Shown: in pieces, positions 11,641 through 23,139 of the stretch
How the letters are laid out: each line of letters begins with the position of its first letter
How positions within the stretch are numbered: the first letter of the stretch is position 1
NCBI GenBank assembly: GCA_963931925.1
Contig: OZ007567.1
Span: 89,632,998 to 89,696,997 of the forward strand
Direction of reading: 5' to 3'
DNA length: 64,000 nucleotides
Source: Onchidella celtica
Lineage: Eukaryota > Mollusca > Gastropoda > Systellommatophora > Onchidiidae
The notes under the pieces: generated by a model
What the model was told of the DNA's origin: nothing
Seen by the model: the letters and a program-made list of their open reading frames with translations, nothing else
Databases searched by the model: none
Made by a program: the position numbers and the translations under genes

Positions 11641-12497
11641 GTCATCGAATAATGCTTTCTCCTCAACAATGGTTGCCTCCCTCCTGCCTTTGTTTTGTTT
11701 CGACTTTAAACTTCCAGTTGCATTTCAAAGTTTGAATGCCTGAGTTTCTGTGCCGTCTGCCTTATGCACGGTACGGGCCATGCGGGTGTTACTGTGCCAG
11801 TTGTGAGTTGTTTTCTTCCTAGATCTACATAATCTGTGTGCTGATTGTGCGTGTTGTTTGCAACCCGTTCTTTGAACGGGCCCTTACACTAGTCTGTATA
11901 AAAAAACAGCAAGGAAAAAAAATTCACTGCTGCAAGGAAGAAATGCCCAGACCTGAAAAAATTGCATGTGAAAGATAGTTCTTTTTGCTACTGTGTCTAT
12001 TCCTTTGACATGAAATCGAAGTATCGTAATTTTGTAATAAATGAAAACAGGCCTAAAAACATCGAATAATGCTTTCTCCTCAACAATGATGGCATCCCTC
12101 CTGCCTTTGTTTTGTTTCGACCTTAGTACCGTGCATGTCATAAAAAGTAACCATATCATTATCAAGCTTGGTGCGCAGTGTCCTGGCGCGCATGAGTTCT
12201 GAAGCAGGACTGCAGATTACTACTTTTATTGTAAAAGAGAGAGTAGAGTACGTCATCGAATAATGCTTTCTCCTCAACAATGGTTGCCTCTCTCCTGCCT
12301 TTGTTTTGTTTCGACTTTAAACTTCCGTTTGCGTTTCAAAGTTTGAAGGCATGAGTTTCTGTGCCGTCTGCTTTATGCACGGTACGGGCCATGCGGGTGT
12401 TACTGTGCCAGTTGTGAATTGTTTTCTTCCTAGATCTACATAATCTGTGTGCTGATTGTGCGTGTTGTTTGCAACCCGTTCTTTGAACGGGGCCTTA
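11214..12497. repeat. Tandem segmental duplication, two copies of about 0.6-0.68 kb
   Basis: Copy 1 covers about 11214-11893 and copy 2 about 11896-12497. Equivalent bases are 682 apart at the left end. Each copy contains a shorter internal repeat (starting CATCGAATAATGCTTTCTCC), and each ends with a perfect 7-bp hairpin CCCGTTC-TTT-GAACGGG (11864-11880; 12475-12491). Copy 1 carries an expanded GA tract that copy 2 lacks. The unit looks like a mobile or satellite-like repeat that duplicated locally; the family was not recognised. Confidence 0.85.
11549..11637. repeat. GA microsatellite
   Basis: An almost pure GA run of nearly 90 bp inside copy 1 of the duplication. Open frames across it are artefacts. 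Confidence 0.95.
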
Positions 12498-12561
12498 CGC
12501 TAGTGTATCAAAATGAAATTAATCATCTCTGGCAATTAAATAAACTGAGAAATTCATTTTC

Positions 12562-12594
<33 letters not shown>

Positions 12595-12737
12595 GCGAGA
12601 GAGAGAGAGAGAGAGGGAGAGAGAGAGCGAGCGAGAGAGAGAGAGAGAGAGAGTGGGGGGGGGGAGAGAGAAGAGATGAGGAGAGAGAGAAAGAAGAGAG
12701 AGAGAGAGAAAGAAGAGAGAGAGAGAGAGAGAGAGAA

Positions 12738-12771
<34 letters not shown>
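12562..12771. repeat. Compound GA/GAGC/GAAGA microsatellite
   Basis: About 210 bp of purine-only repeat with interruptions (GGGAG, GCGAG, AAGAAG) and a short G run. The second strand reads as Ser-Leu repeats with no gene value. Confidence 0.95.
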
Positions 12772-12775
<4 letters not shown>

Positions 12776-12779
12776 TGGA

Positions 12780-14640
12780 ATGAGTACTGCACAGGAAGAG
12801 TGAAAAAAATGGAGAGAAATCGAATAACAGATGCGAGGAATCACATCACAAACAGTTGAAACACATCTTTGGTTCTTATTGTCTAATGCTACCCGTGAAT
12901 ATTATATTATTATGTACGTGTACAATAATATGTCCTCAGTTGAAGTGTGTCAGGAGTTGCTTACATTATCATAAAACTTGAAGTTGAATCTACAATGTCT
13001 ATGAGTTAATAGTTTTTTTTCTGTCTGGGCAAAACAAAAACATGAAAGAGACAATTTGGTTAGTGTGTGAGTGTTCTGTTAGTGTTACAAGATACAAGTA
13101 CAACCTGTGGCAGACAGAATTACGTTCATTTCAAAATCCTGCGTAAAATATTGAAAACATGTCTCAAATTGTTCAGGAAGGGCAGTACCCTCATCCTATA
13201 CAGTAATGCAGTCAGTTTCCAGCATCTTTCTTAGTCTAACCAAGTGTATTTTAGTAGTGTGTACAGCTATGAGAGCTGAAAAGACCAGCCCGTCATTCCA
13301 GGCGCCTGTATAAAATACAGGAATTTCGCAGGTAGGCCTACGTGTGGACCCATCGTGTTAGACTAGCGACCAGAACTGATCTGCTGATGGGCACATCATA
13401 GACAGACGAACAGGCAGACAGACAGACAGACGTGGAAAAGTATTTTGACCTCAGTATCACTTTGAACGTGAAAATTGAATACATGGTCGCTAATGACATT
13501 GTCCGATTTAATTGTTTTTACATTTCATCATGTATAAAAATAGGTCTGATGCACAAGCTCTTAAAATTCAGCCTCGGCCGGATGAGCTGCTCTCAAGAAA
13601 GGTCTGTTTAATAATAGTTACTGCGTAACTGCCTATCCCAATGCCTAGTCAGGTTTGTCAAGTTCGCATTTTCACACAAAGGCTTTTTTGTCTGTCATTC
13701 TTTATTGCGTTCCTTCATTTCTTTTGTTCTTTCTTTTTGAATTGTCTGATATTATATGGTCCCTGGAGATAGCTAGTACTGTCATAGTAGCATGTTTCGC
13801 TTTACTTATAGGCCTACACTGTACACAGTAGTATTATATATCTCTATACTAGTAAGAATTTTATTTTTTGCTTTCCAGAATACAAATATATTATCGACTG
13901 AGAGCACGTGCGCACGCCTGCAAAAGCAACAATGTATGTATTTAAGCCTACTGGCCGATGTGATAGCATCTTGCATGGATTGGAGGGGACATAACGTACT
14001 ACATGTGTATTTTAGATTCTGTTGGGTTGTGATGCAGTCACACGACATGCTTCTCTCCCTTCTCCGACGCATACATTTTTGTGGACTAAAGAAAATGTAA
14101 TACATACTAAAATGGTCATGTCAGTTTCTCATTCAAACAAATGTTCTTTTTTCTTTATTCAATTTGCAAAAACATTAATGGTGGAAGAAACAACATTCCA
14201 GCACTGTTTTCCTTAGGGAATATCGGTACATCAAATGATTATAATATAATGCACTGTGAGTTCTAGAGCTCAGCTCGCACCAGAAATGACATTCCCTGCC
14301 ATGCTGAGCAAATCAAACTTGAGAAAACGATAATCAAAGACTTTATAGAACAAGTACATAATAATATAAACATAACCTAACAATAAAATAAAATACATGT
14401 ATAACAATATATTAAAATAGTAAGAAAAGAAAGATAACGCCCACCAATTAAGAAATGGTATTGTATGCGTATAATTACATTCCAGTGAGATAAACTGTCC
14501 GAATTCTGTAACTAAAAGCTTTCCATTGATAGGCACCATAACATTGCAAGGGATTGGAAAAGTGGGTTGCTTGTGTACATCACACTGAATACAATACCTT
14601 TTTAAGAAATATTTTTCAAACTAACTTCTATAGCATTAGG
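12780..14640. other. Non-coding intron sequence
   Basis: No supported exon. A short CAGA repeat lies near 13411-13432. Overlapping open frames on both strands at 13792-14105 have no recognisable domain. Confidence 0.35.
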
Positions 14641-14679
14641 AATCTGTGCATGTGCTTGAGTGAGATTGTGTGCATATTA

Positions 14680-14777
14680 TGTACAATTAGAATGTGGGAG
14701 TGAATGCGTTTGTAAAGCGCTTTGAGGTCTAGGCATAAAGCGCTATATAAATGTACTTATTATTATTATTATAATAA
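14680..14777 (+). mobile_element. 3' tail of an L2-like LINE or SINE
   Basis: The segment TGTAAAGCGCTTTGAG, then AAAGCGCTATATAAATG, ends in TTATTATTATT repeats. This is the widespread hairpin-like tail of L2-type retroposons. The body to the left is too decayed to follow. Confidence 0.7.
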
Positions 14778-17122
14778 TGATCCCTTCCACATACAGGACC
14801 CCATGGAATAAACTTACTTTGATAATTACTTGTACTTAATGTACTTGTATTCAACATTTAATGTAATGCAATGAGAGTATTTAGATAAGTTCCAGTGAAC
14901 ATTTGCAAGGCCTCAACAAGAATTTTTTCTTCATTTAAAATGTCAGCTAATATCGTTCTGTCAAGACTTGTAAGCAGCGCTTAGCTACCCTGAAGCATGA
15001 TTTGTTATGGGGCCCCTTCACAACCAGCAATAGTAGGGCAAAATCCAAAATTCACTCATTAAAAAAGTTTCTTTATGGCTCCTTCAGGATAAGTTTCGCA
15101 GTAGCTCGGCCACTGTTTGTAAGATTTACAATCAAAACATTTGATTGGAATCTCAATGACTGTTAGATAGTTCAGTACAACCCAAGTAGTTCTTACAGAA
15201 TACAGATCATCATCACAATAGGCCAGTTATTACCAAAGTGGAATTCGCTGCTCACTCCCATTAAATTGTGGTCACCATATTTTTCATCACACAAATGAAT
15301 TACACAGATTAGTTTGACTCATCCTGGACTGCAATCATACAGTATGATCCAAGAATTATATCAACCATAAGCATATTTGACATGAAGAAATGAAAATACT
15401 TGGATGGACATAATTTTCTTCCATATTTATTTTTCCAGTAATTCCACAACAAATGCAGAAACAGTGAAATGAATTTGAGTTACTTAAATATTATTGGGTA
15501 CAAAACAGGTATCATATGAAATGGAAAAAAAATCAAAAACATGTGTACAGAATGAAAAGTTTTTATTGTGCCAAACTAAAAGCTAATTACCTTTCTTGAC
15601 TGGTAAATTAAAAGAAAAAACCTGAAGCTTACTAAGGCAGCTTTCATATCACAAAGATTTTGATCTTTCTCTTCAATTTTGCTTAAATGAGTATCCTGAC
15701 AAATACAACTCATAATGCCAATTCCAATTCTCGCAGTAAAGAAAAATGATGGCAAAATTTCAATAAAAAACTAGCATCTAACAAGTTTCGTGATGTTGAG
15801 CTATATTTGAGCTATTGTTTGAAATACAACTGAACTATAAACTCATGAATGTTGTCATAAGTAGTAAGATCTAGGACACATTTGGCCATGACACTGATAG
15901 TGGCCCTCCATGATGACCTACTTTCCATTAAGTGGCCACAGTGACCAAAGGGATGGGTTAAGTATGCAATTGAAGAGACATGTCCTCCAACATATTCCAT
16001 ACTCCCATGGCCTCTGATCAGATACACTGTACCCTACCACTCTTCTTATTTTCAAGTGACACTGTCCATTGTGAGTGCAAACAAAAACAAGCTACATGTA
16101 GAAAAAAAGAATAATAAAACTTTTGCTGGATACAGTTTCAAGTCTGTTGTATGGAAACAAACAGACCAAAAAGCACTCATGCTAACATCAATCAAAAAGT
16201 AATGGAGCTGAAAGTCAAACAAACCATTTTGCTTACAAAACAAACAGAAAAACCAGCATGTCTGTCATTTTCTCTAAAATGTCATATAAAATATAAAACA
16301 TAATTTTCTTAATATTTTCATTTTACAAATAGTTCTCTGGATAAGCATTGCATACATGAAGTAATGAATAGTCTGTATCAAACAGATGCAGTCACCAAAA
16401 GTCCCTGCTTTAGACACTGGACAGATATGCAGTGGTATATAAATATGCATACATGTTGAAGATGATCTTGAACTGACTTAAGATGACATAAAAATCATAG
16501 CTTCTGAAACAGTTATCTGGACACCGTTACAGTTAACAATATGGTATCATCATAGCTTTTTGTGGTGGAAGAATTCTTTGACACTGCAATCAATTACCTT
16601 TTCTCTTCTTTTTTTTTTTTCACACAGAAAACAAAACAAAAGTCTCCTCTATCCGGTGATGTAACAAGATTGATTAAATTTTCACCTATGTTTTGGGAGA
16701 AAACAAGTTGCAAAAAGTCTGAAGCATGACTGATACAGAAGTCTTACAATTTCACTGCTTCACCACAAATGATTTACAAAATACAGAAAGGAAAAGACCA
16801 TTTGTGGAAAACAACATAAAAAAAAAAGAACAACAACTCAGTGCTGTAGTATATAAGATGACATTCTAAATGGGTTCTGGATCCTCTATATAAATTTTAC
16901 TTAAACCTGTCTGATCTGCACAAAATGTGACTACTGCCTAATGAATCTTGCTCGCTTAAAGCTTACAGCCTAAATCGCAGAACAAGTGGCCTTAAAAACT
17001 GAAACAGTGGCTAACCAGTTCAATTTCGGTTTATCAAGCCATTGATCACCTGAGCAAAACAGATTTCCAACTGAGGGAAAGCAAATAAGATCTGTCCACT
17101 TCAAGTTGGTAATAGGTATAAT
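14778..17122. other. Intron sequence, nothing recognised
   Basis: More than 2 kb of AT-rich DNA without a zinc-finger signature on either strand. The frame at 15812-16027 (-) has no acceptor and no finger motif. Confidence 0.35.
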
Positions 17123-17451
17123 TTAAGTGCCTAAACATAAATTCAACGAAATGGTTTCAGGATGTATAAATTCTTTATTAGTTTCAATAAGCTTAATACT
17201 TTTACCAGCATCGATCTTAATGCCATGATGAAGCAGAGCATGTTTGGTAAAGGTGTGTCTTCTTTTAGCTGTGATAAGGCATATTGGGCATTGATACAAA
17301 AGCACTTTAGGCTCATGCTTTTCATTCCAATGACGCACAAAGAATGTCCTGGCTTTAAAGCAAGAACTTTGGGCTGGACACTGCTGAACAGGACATCCAT
17401 CCCCTGGCTTCCATAGAGGGGCTAGCCCACTGAGGCTGACTAAACATCGGC
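17123..17451 (-). CDS. Class A zinc-finger terminal exon (variant first finger)
   Basis: Read from the acceptor at 17452-17453 (GATTCAG), the frame is open for about 109 residues and includes WKPGDGCPVQQC well upstream of the first Met at 17338. Finger 1 has 15 residues between the Cys and His pairs instead of the usual 13, but keeps HWNEKHE. Finger 2 is YQCPIC, AKRR, to HALLHH. The tail reads NKEFIHPETISLNLCLG, a diverged form of the class A tail. This is the leftmost class A exon. Confidence 0.85.
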
Positions 17452-19371
17452 CTGAATCTATAACAAAAGAAAGTCTTGGGTTAATTCATTTCTTTCAGTG
17501 GATGGGAAACTTTGGGGCTGAATGGAAACAACTGTCATGTTTCAATGACTGGCTATCACAAGATGGAAACATTTCAACGGCCTCGTACATAAATTATCAA
17601 ATCTGGAGAAGTCAGCTTTACAGGAAGAAGGACAGAACTGATCATAAGGAAAGAACAAACTGTCAAAGAAAACATGGTCACAATATACTGGTTATCCATC
17701 TCGCATACTGGAGTGTCAATGAGTTTGGTGGTTTTGAGATTTGACTAACTTACCTAGGGCTACAAAGTGACGTATCGACATCTTTATATTTTGAAGTTAT
17801 GAACAGAAAGGTTTTCGCCATTTTCAAGAATAACGATAGTGATCAAAACTTTGAAATGCTCTCCCGGCCAGTAAAATATATAAGAAAACTGTTGATACAC
17901 TATAAATTATGTGGGATGAATGACGATATGTTTTATTTGTTTATTTGCAATTTTATGGTAAGGTGTCTTCCAGCATGATATAGAATGAGGGAATTTTCCA
18001 TTTCACTAAAAAAGCAAATTCGTGGAATTTCCTGAGACAGTATGTGCCTGACACCGTCACTTTGATTTGTCTAAAGACAAAGACAGGGTCAAATTTTGTG
18101 ATGGGTATCCCAAACGTTAATAATAGGAAGCATGCAAGAGAATAGATGAGGAGTGTCTATCATATGGCAATTTATGATGTTCATGCGCTTGAAAACATCT
18201 ATTACTGGGCTCTCTCGAAATTCAAAGCACAAATCTAATTTTATGAAGATGCTTTTACTGTTATATCGGGAAACTGTGAAGAGAACTGCATCTTCAACAC
18301 AGATAACACTTGGTAGAATGGTAAAATATGAGGTCAATCAAAAAACATAAATATATTATGTCAAACAATAATAATATTCAAGACAAAAACAGGCAAATTC
18401 CTCCAGTCTTAGTAAAGATGATTTTCAAGCTTCAAACAAGAGCAAGCCTTAGAGTTCATGCTGTTTTGTAAACAGGGCCAACAAAACATGCCTCAGAACA
18501 CTGGCTGATTAAAGTGAGAGTGTGCTATTCCAAAAGGCCAGCTCCTAAAGCCATGGATTGTTTTTTCTTTGAGACTTTTCTTGAATTCTCATCTCAGCAT
18601 AAATATTTGAAGTTATAGCTTGTACAACTGCTGACAGAATGTACCGGTACTTTCGAATGGCCATAGTATTTGCTGCTGCAAGCATTTTCAATTTACACCT
18701 TTCACAATTGTGATCATTAAACAAATTTTCTCTCACAGACAACCACACAGTAATGTATAATCCATTATAAACCATTATAATCTGTATCCTGCAGGCTGCA
18801 TTTGTCAAGACAATGTGACTAAGTGGAGTATTGGTGATCTTTCTCAGCTGTCACAAATTTTAATTTTTTTTAAGGAACACAAATAGAGTTCATTTATGTA
18901 ATAAGTTTTCAGCATGTGTCTTGCACATTCTTTCTGTTTGTCATTTGTGAACTGGAAAGGATAATTTCTTTTTGATCTGTTTACATCAATTTGTTTCATT
19001 ATCCACACAATCGACACCCATGCAAATTATGTTCCTATTATCTTTTGTAACCCAGGGTCGAGAAGACGAGCCCAACATCCTGACAATACCTTGTGTTATC
19101 ACATCAGTTTTTACAGTGGCAATTGTCTTTGTCACACATGGAATTGAAATATCCTAAGTAGATCAGTTTTTCTTTATGTTACTTTGAAAAAAAAAAGTTA
19201 AAGGGGAGTGGTAGTGAAGGTGCAAGATAAAAAATAAGTGCACTTAATTAAGCGCAAAACTAACTAAAATCTTTCAATGCCTGTAAATAAATTTTTTTTA
19301 AAGTTGTTTGCGTGAAAAAGTTCTTTCCATCCTTTTGCCCTAATAAAATTCCAGCTAACTGTACAGATCAA
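17452..19371. other. Intron between class A exons
   Basis: No gene or clear repeat was seen; AT-rich throughout. Confidence 0.35.
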
Positions 19372-19682
19372 CTATGGGTGCCCCAGAATCATTTGTAATG
19401 TCAAAGGAGATGGATCAACATATCTGTCATTGTGTATCATCTCTACATCAGACATATTTGACTTTATGTTTCCGTCATGCTTTTCTTTAATATGGCGTAT
19501 CAAAGATGAAGGTCTGGTGTAACACTGGAGACATGAGAGACACCTCCAGCTGGACACTGTAGTTTCATGCTTTTCTCGCCAGTGACGACGATACTTGTGG
19601 GCTATGTATGTACTGCATCCTGGAACTGGGCAACAGCTATCTGGTCTCCATAATGCATTATATGAAGCAAATTCACCAAAAC
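19372..19682 (-). CDS. Class A zinc-finger terminal exon (short first finger)
   Basis: About 103 residues after the acceptor TTGTTTCCAG. ALWRPDSCCPVPGC opens finger 1, which has only 10 residues before HWREKHE, three fewer than the class norm. In finger 2 (WRCLSC to HIKEKH) the usual KRK is replaced by YTRP. The tail RYVDPSPLTLQMILG fits the class exactly. Just to the right the intron carries the retrotransposon. Confidence 0.85.
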
Positions 19683-21568
19683 CTGGAAACAAGAAGAATA
19701 TCAGTTGATTCACCACAATTCTTTAGCACCGAGACACGGCTAAACATAGAATGACAAATGCCAGATCAGAAGGTTTTTTTTTACACGAGTATAGTGCAGA
19801 GCTCATGTGTTATGCAAATTTAAATCCAACACAGTTCAAAAACAGATGGTCTTACATCAAACAGACCACAACCAAAGGAAAACAATCATGCATTATTATG
19901 GAGCACAGTTTTGATACCAGGAAAACCCATACAGCCAAAGAGTGTGACAGGGGCAATTTATTTGACCTGAAATTGCCTGAATGCTACTGGAGTAATTGTA
20001 AAAGTAAATTGTCCCCTTAGAATAACAAAGTTTAAACTCCCATTCTTCAACTTTTGAGAAACTGATGATTGAAGTTTCTGGTGCTCATATACTCATAGCT
20101 TTTAGAGATATGACTATATTTCTTGTTAGTAATACTTACAAATTATACACTGAATCCACTTGATAATTTGACACTATGGAGAAGGCCTGTAGAAGTTGTG
20201 TGTAACTCAGTTCAGGCAAAATGTGGAGATAGAACTTTTGTCATTTTAGGGGGACGAAACGTTGACAGCACTGACAGCAGAGTTATGCTCAAACTTTCAA
20301 AAGACATGTCTTTAACCGGGTGTTACAGGGCCTATCATCTCATAAATGGTACATAATATATCACCTTTCAGTTTTTCCAAGTTTATGTTTATCTGCCAGA
20401 TCTGTTTGCTGCTGTTTGTATGTTACGACTTTGGTAAAAGAATCAGTCATGCTACAAATGTAAATCCATCCTGTTTGGTGGGCAACTGATTGTCTGTGGC
20501 AATTTATTAATGAAAGTGAAATCTGCATGACTGAGGATACTGCCTTGTATCATGCAGACAACTTGGAGTTGCATTTTTTCACTTAACTAAATTTACTACA
20601 TCAAGAGGACGAGGTTCATCAAACATCACTGTGGATACAATTATGAAGTAGTGTGCTCATAAGGGATATATATCACTTGTAGGTAATAGAGTCGGTTTCT
20701 ATCATTTGAATTGCTCATGGCTTTTTTGGGTGTCAAGACAAGAGTGAATAAACAGCTCTGTTTTCTAGCAATGAATAGAAACAAGCAGTAATTTTTGTTT
20801 GACATCTATTTCCTCAAAAAAAAAAACCAACTTCAAAGATTTATGCTTAACTGGCAATTCAATCAATGACACAATGTGGATGTCAACCCTTGTTCTGTCC
20901 ATCCTCTATCAAGCTTATCATTATGATGACATGAGTATGAAAATAAATAATAATGTCAGAAAATAAGTTGTTCAAACATTGTGAATTATGTCTGACAAAT
21001 TACACCAATACAGCAATCCATGTTTTGACAAAAACTTGCTTCATAAAAAACACATTCATCTTATAATGACAATTTGTGCGGAGGTCATACCTGAAACTGA
21101 GATGAAATTACTAAAATGACCACTCCTGTGTTTTTCCCTTAGCAATTTTCAGCACAGACTGCCAAAATATTCAGTTACACGTACAAAAGTTGTCTCAATG
21201 TCATGCTCAATAATGTGAGGATACTATTCTACATAAACAAACAAAAATAGAAACCTATGGCATTCTGATACAGAGGGTCTCCATCACAGCTTTCATGCTA
21301 ATGTTGGATGAACTACGAGTGGGTAATGTGGTTACTGCGTGGGTTCAATAGTAACTCCCTTAAGGATACACAGGACTAACAAACACAGGGTTCTGCTGGC
21401 AATCTTATTTATTCAAAAAAAGCCTAACAAAGGTATCGCGGCCCAAACAAAGCCAACAAAAGAAGAGAAACCCAGAAAAGAAGCCCAAAAAAAAGAAGAA
21501 GCCCAAAAGAGAAGAAGCCCAAAAAAAGAAGCCCAACCAGCCATAAGCCAAAGTTTCTCCGGGTCCTG
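19683..21568. other. Intron sequence left of the retrotransposon
   Basis: AT-rich DNA, then at about 21460-21545 an imperfect repeat of AGAAGCCCAAAA-type units that abuts the LTR. No zinc-finger exon was found. Confidence 0.4.
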
Positions 21569-22531
21569 TGCTACCGCCACATGCCTTATGGGGCGGGGTG
21601 GCGATGGCAAGCGTCGGCTCTGTCTCTGCGTCTATGATGGAGTGTCTTGACCACTCGAACCGCATCTTATTTATTAGCCCGCGCGGACGTCCGAGAGAGC
21701 TATTACGTAGCCCGTGTTGCACAAGTGAAAGGCTCGGACATGGAGTCCAGCCCGACAACATAACCGGTTAGGGTCCTAACACAATCGAATTTACAGTACG
21801 GTTAAAAGGGTGCACACAAAAGTCAATTAGGTATCCCAGTAAACTGCAGAAATTACTCTAACGACCCCTCCAGCAATAATTGAATAAATTTGACCCAGGT
21901 TGGATTTATCGGGGATAACATGCGTCTAACTCGTGGTTTACTTTAAATCCGAGATCCTCTCATTAATCATTTCAATAGGACACGTGCATCAAAGTACAAC
22001 GAAATTGGTACCATTATAAAGTAGAAACTTGCTGCTACAATTCCAACTGACTACTTATACCAGAAACCCGGTAATAGTTTTAATATAAATTTTCAAAGTG
22101 TCAGGACTAACAACATTCGACAATTTTGTGCGGGATACTTTCGTCCATTAATACGACGTATCTCCATTGATAACAAACGTTATCATGAGTACCTATTTTG
22201 TACCGATCGGGTATTGTCTACTCTCAAAAATGAATTCGGGTTCCCGTCTTTCTGTCGGTGGATAACAACGAAGGAGCGAGTTGTAAGAAACTTAAAGCCA
22301 TGATATAAGAGTTGGAAGCCCGGTGGTCAAAATTTCCAATTGACCAATCAAAATGCGCGCTTTTCACCGTGATGTGAATAACGGGTCCCGCGCTAGTATT
22401 ACAAGGGAAATAATCCAATTAATGGTGCTCGGCCAAGTGTCCATAAACTACTATGAGTGGCCGTCCCTCACTCACGCACTAGAGCTACCATGAAAGCACA
22501 TTAAAAATAAAAAGTCGTTCATCCTCTCACA
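21569..22531 (-). repeat. 3' LTR of the Ty3/Gypsy element
   Basis: In element orientation it starts TGTGAGAGG and ends GGTAGCA, the expected TG...CA ends. Every position lines up with the right LTR at an offset of 6074 without an indel. An AATAAA signal lies at 21670-21675 on the complementary strand. Confidence 0.93.
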
Positions 22532-23139
22532 TTCTCCCCTGCTAAGTCACGTAGTCCCTTACGTGACACATACATCAATTCAAAGGTTTACAAAAGACCA
22601 CTGAAGGTACAATCAAACTCTAAGGGGCTATGATACCATCACTTAGAGTAGAACAATTGCAAATTACACACAGTGAACCGAAGTACAACAATGGTCCATC
22701 CTCTTTATAACCACTAACAGGTGGCGTGAACCGGCTAAGTTACTACTGGCATCCTGAAGATGTACACAACAGTCTCAGCTCTGGCTGTAGTAAGTTACAT
22801 CATATGGACAAAACAACAGGTCCCAGACCTGCAACGGTGGTCCCAGACCACTATCAGGGTTAACGTAGGATCGAACAGTACAAAAAAATACAATATGCTA
22901 TAAGGGCACCAGGGCAATGAAAAAGGTAAGGTCAACATAGGCATAAAAGTAATTGTAATTAAGCTGTGGAGAAAGCCAACATGGGCATACTCTCTAACTT
23001 AAAATCTTGAGGCGGAGCTCCCTTGGATTCGGTGGTCTATCATCTGGCCTGATGGAAACTCGGGGGGGGTCTTGATGGGTGCGCTCCCCTGCTCTTTCTG
23101 CACTCACAGTCAATGTCTAATGTTAATCACTAATAAGAG
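22532..23139 (-). other. 3' untranslated part of the retrotransposon with polypurine tract
   Basis: About 0.6 kb between the pol stop and the 3' LTR. It has no open frame of note. The polypurine tract at 22532-22545 is the expected plus-strand primer site. Confidence 0.7.

Noticed and set aside
11475-12844. Frames rich in Ser-Leu or Arg-Glu
   Set aside because: They are translations of GA microsatellites.
21360-21390. CTAAC near 21376 as the target duplication partner of CTAAC after 28605
   Set aside because: It lies about 190 bp outside the LTR edge, so it cannot be a simple target duplication unless the left junction is rearranged.
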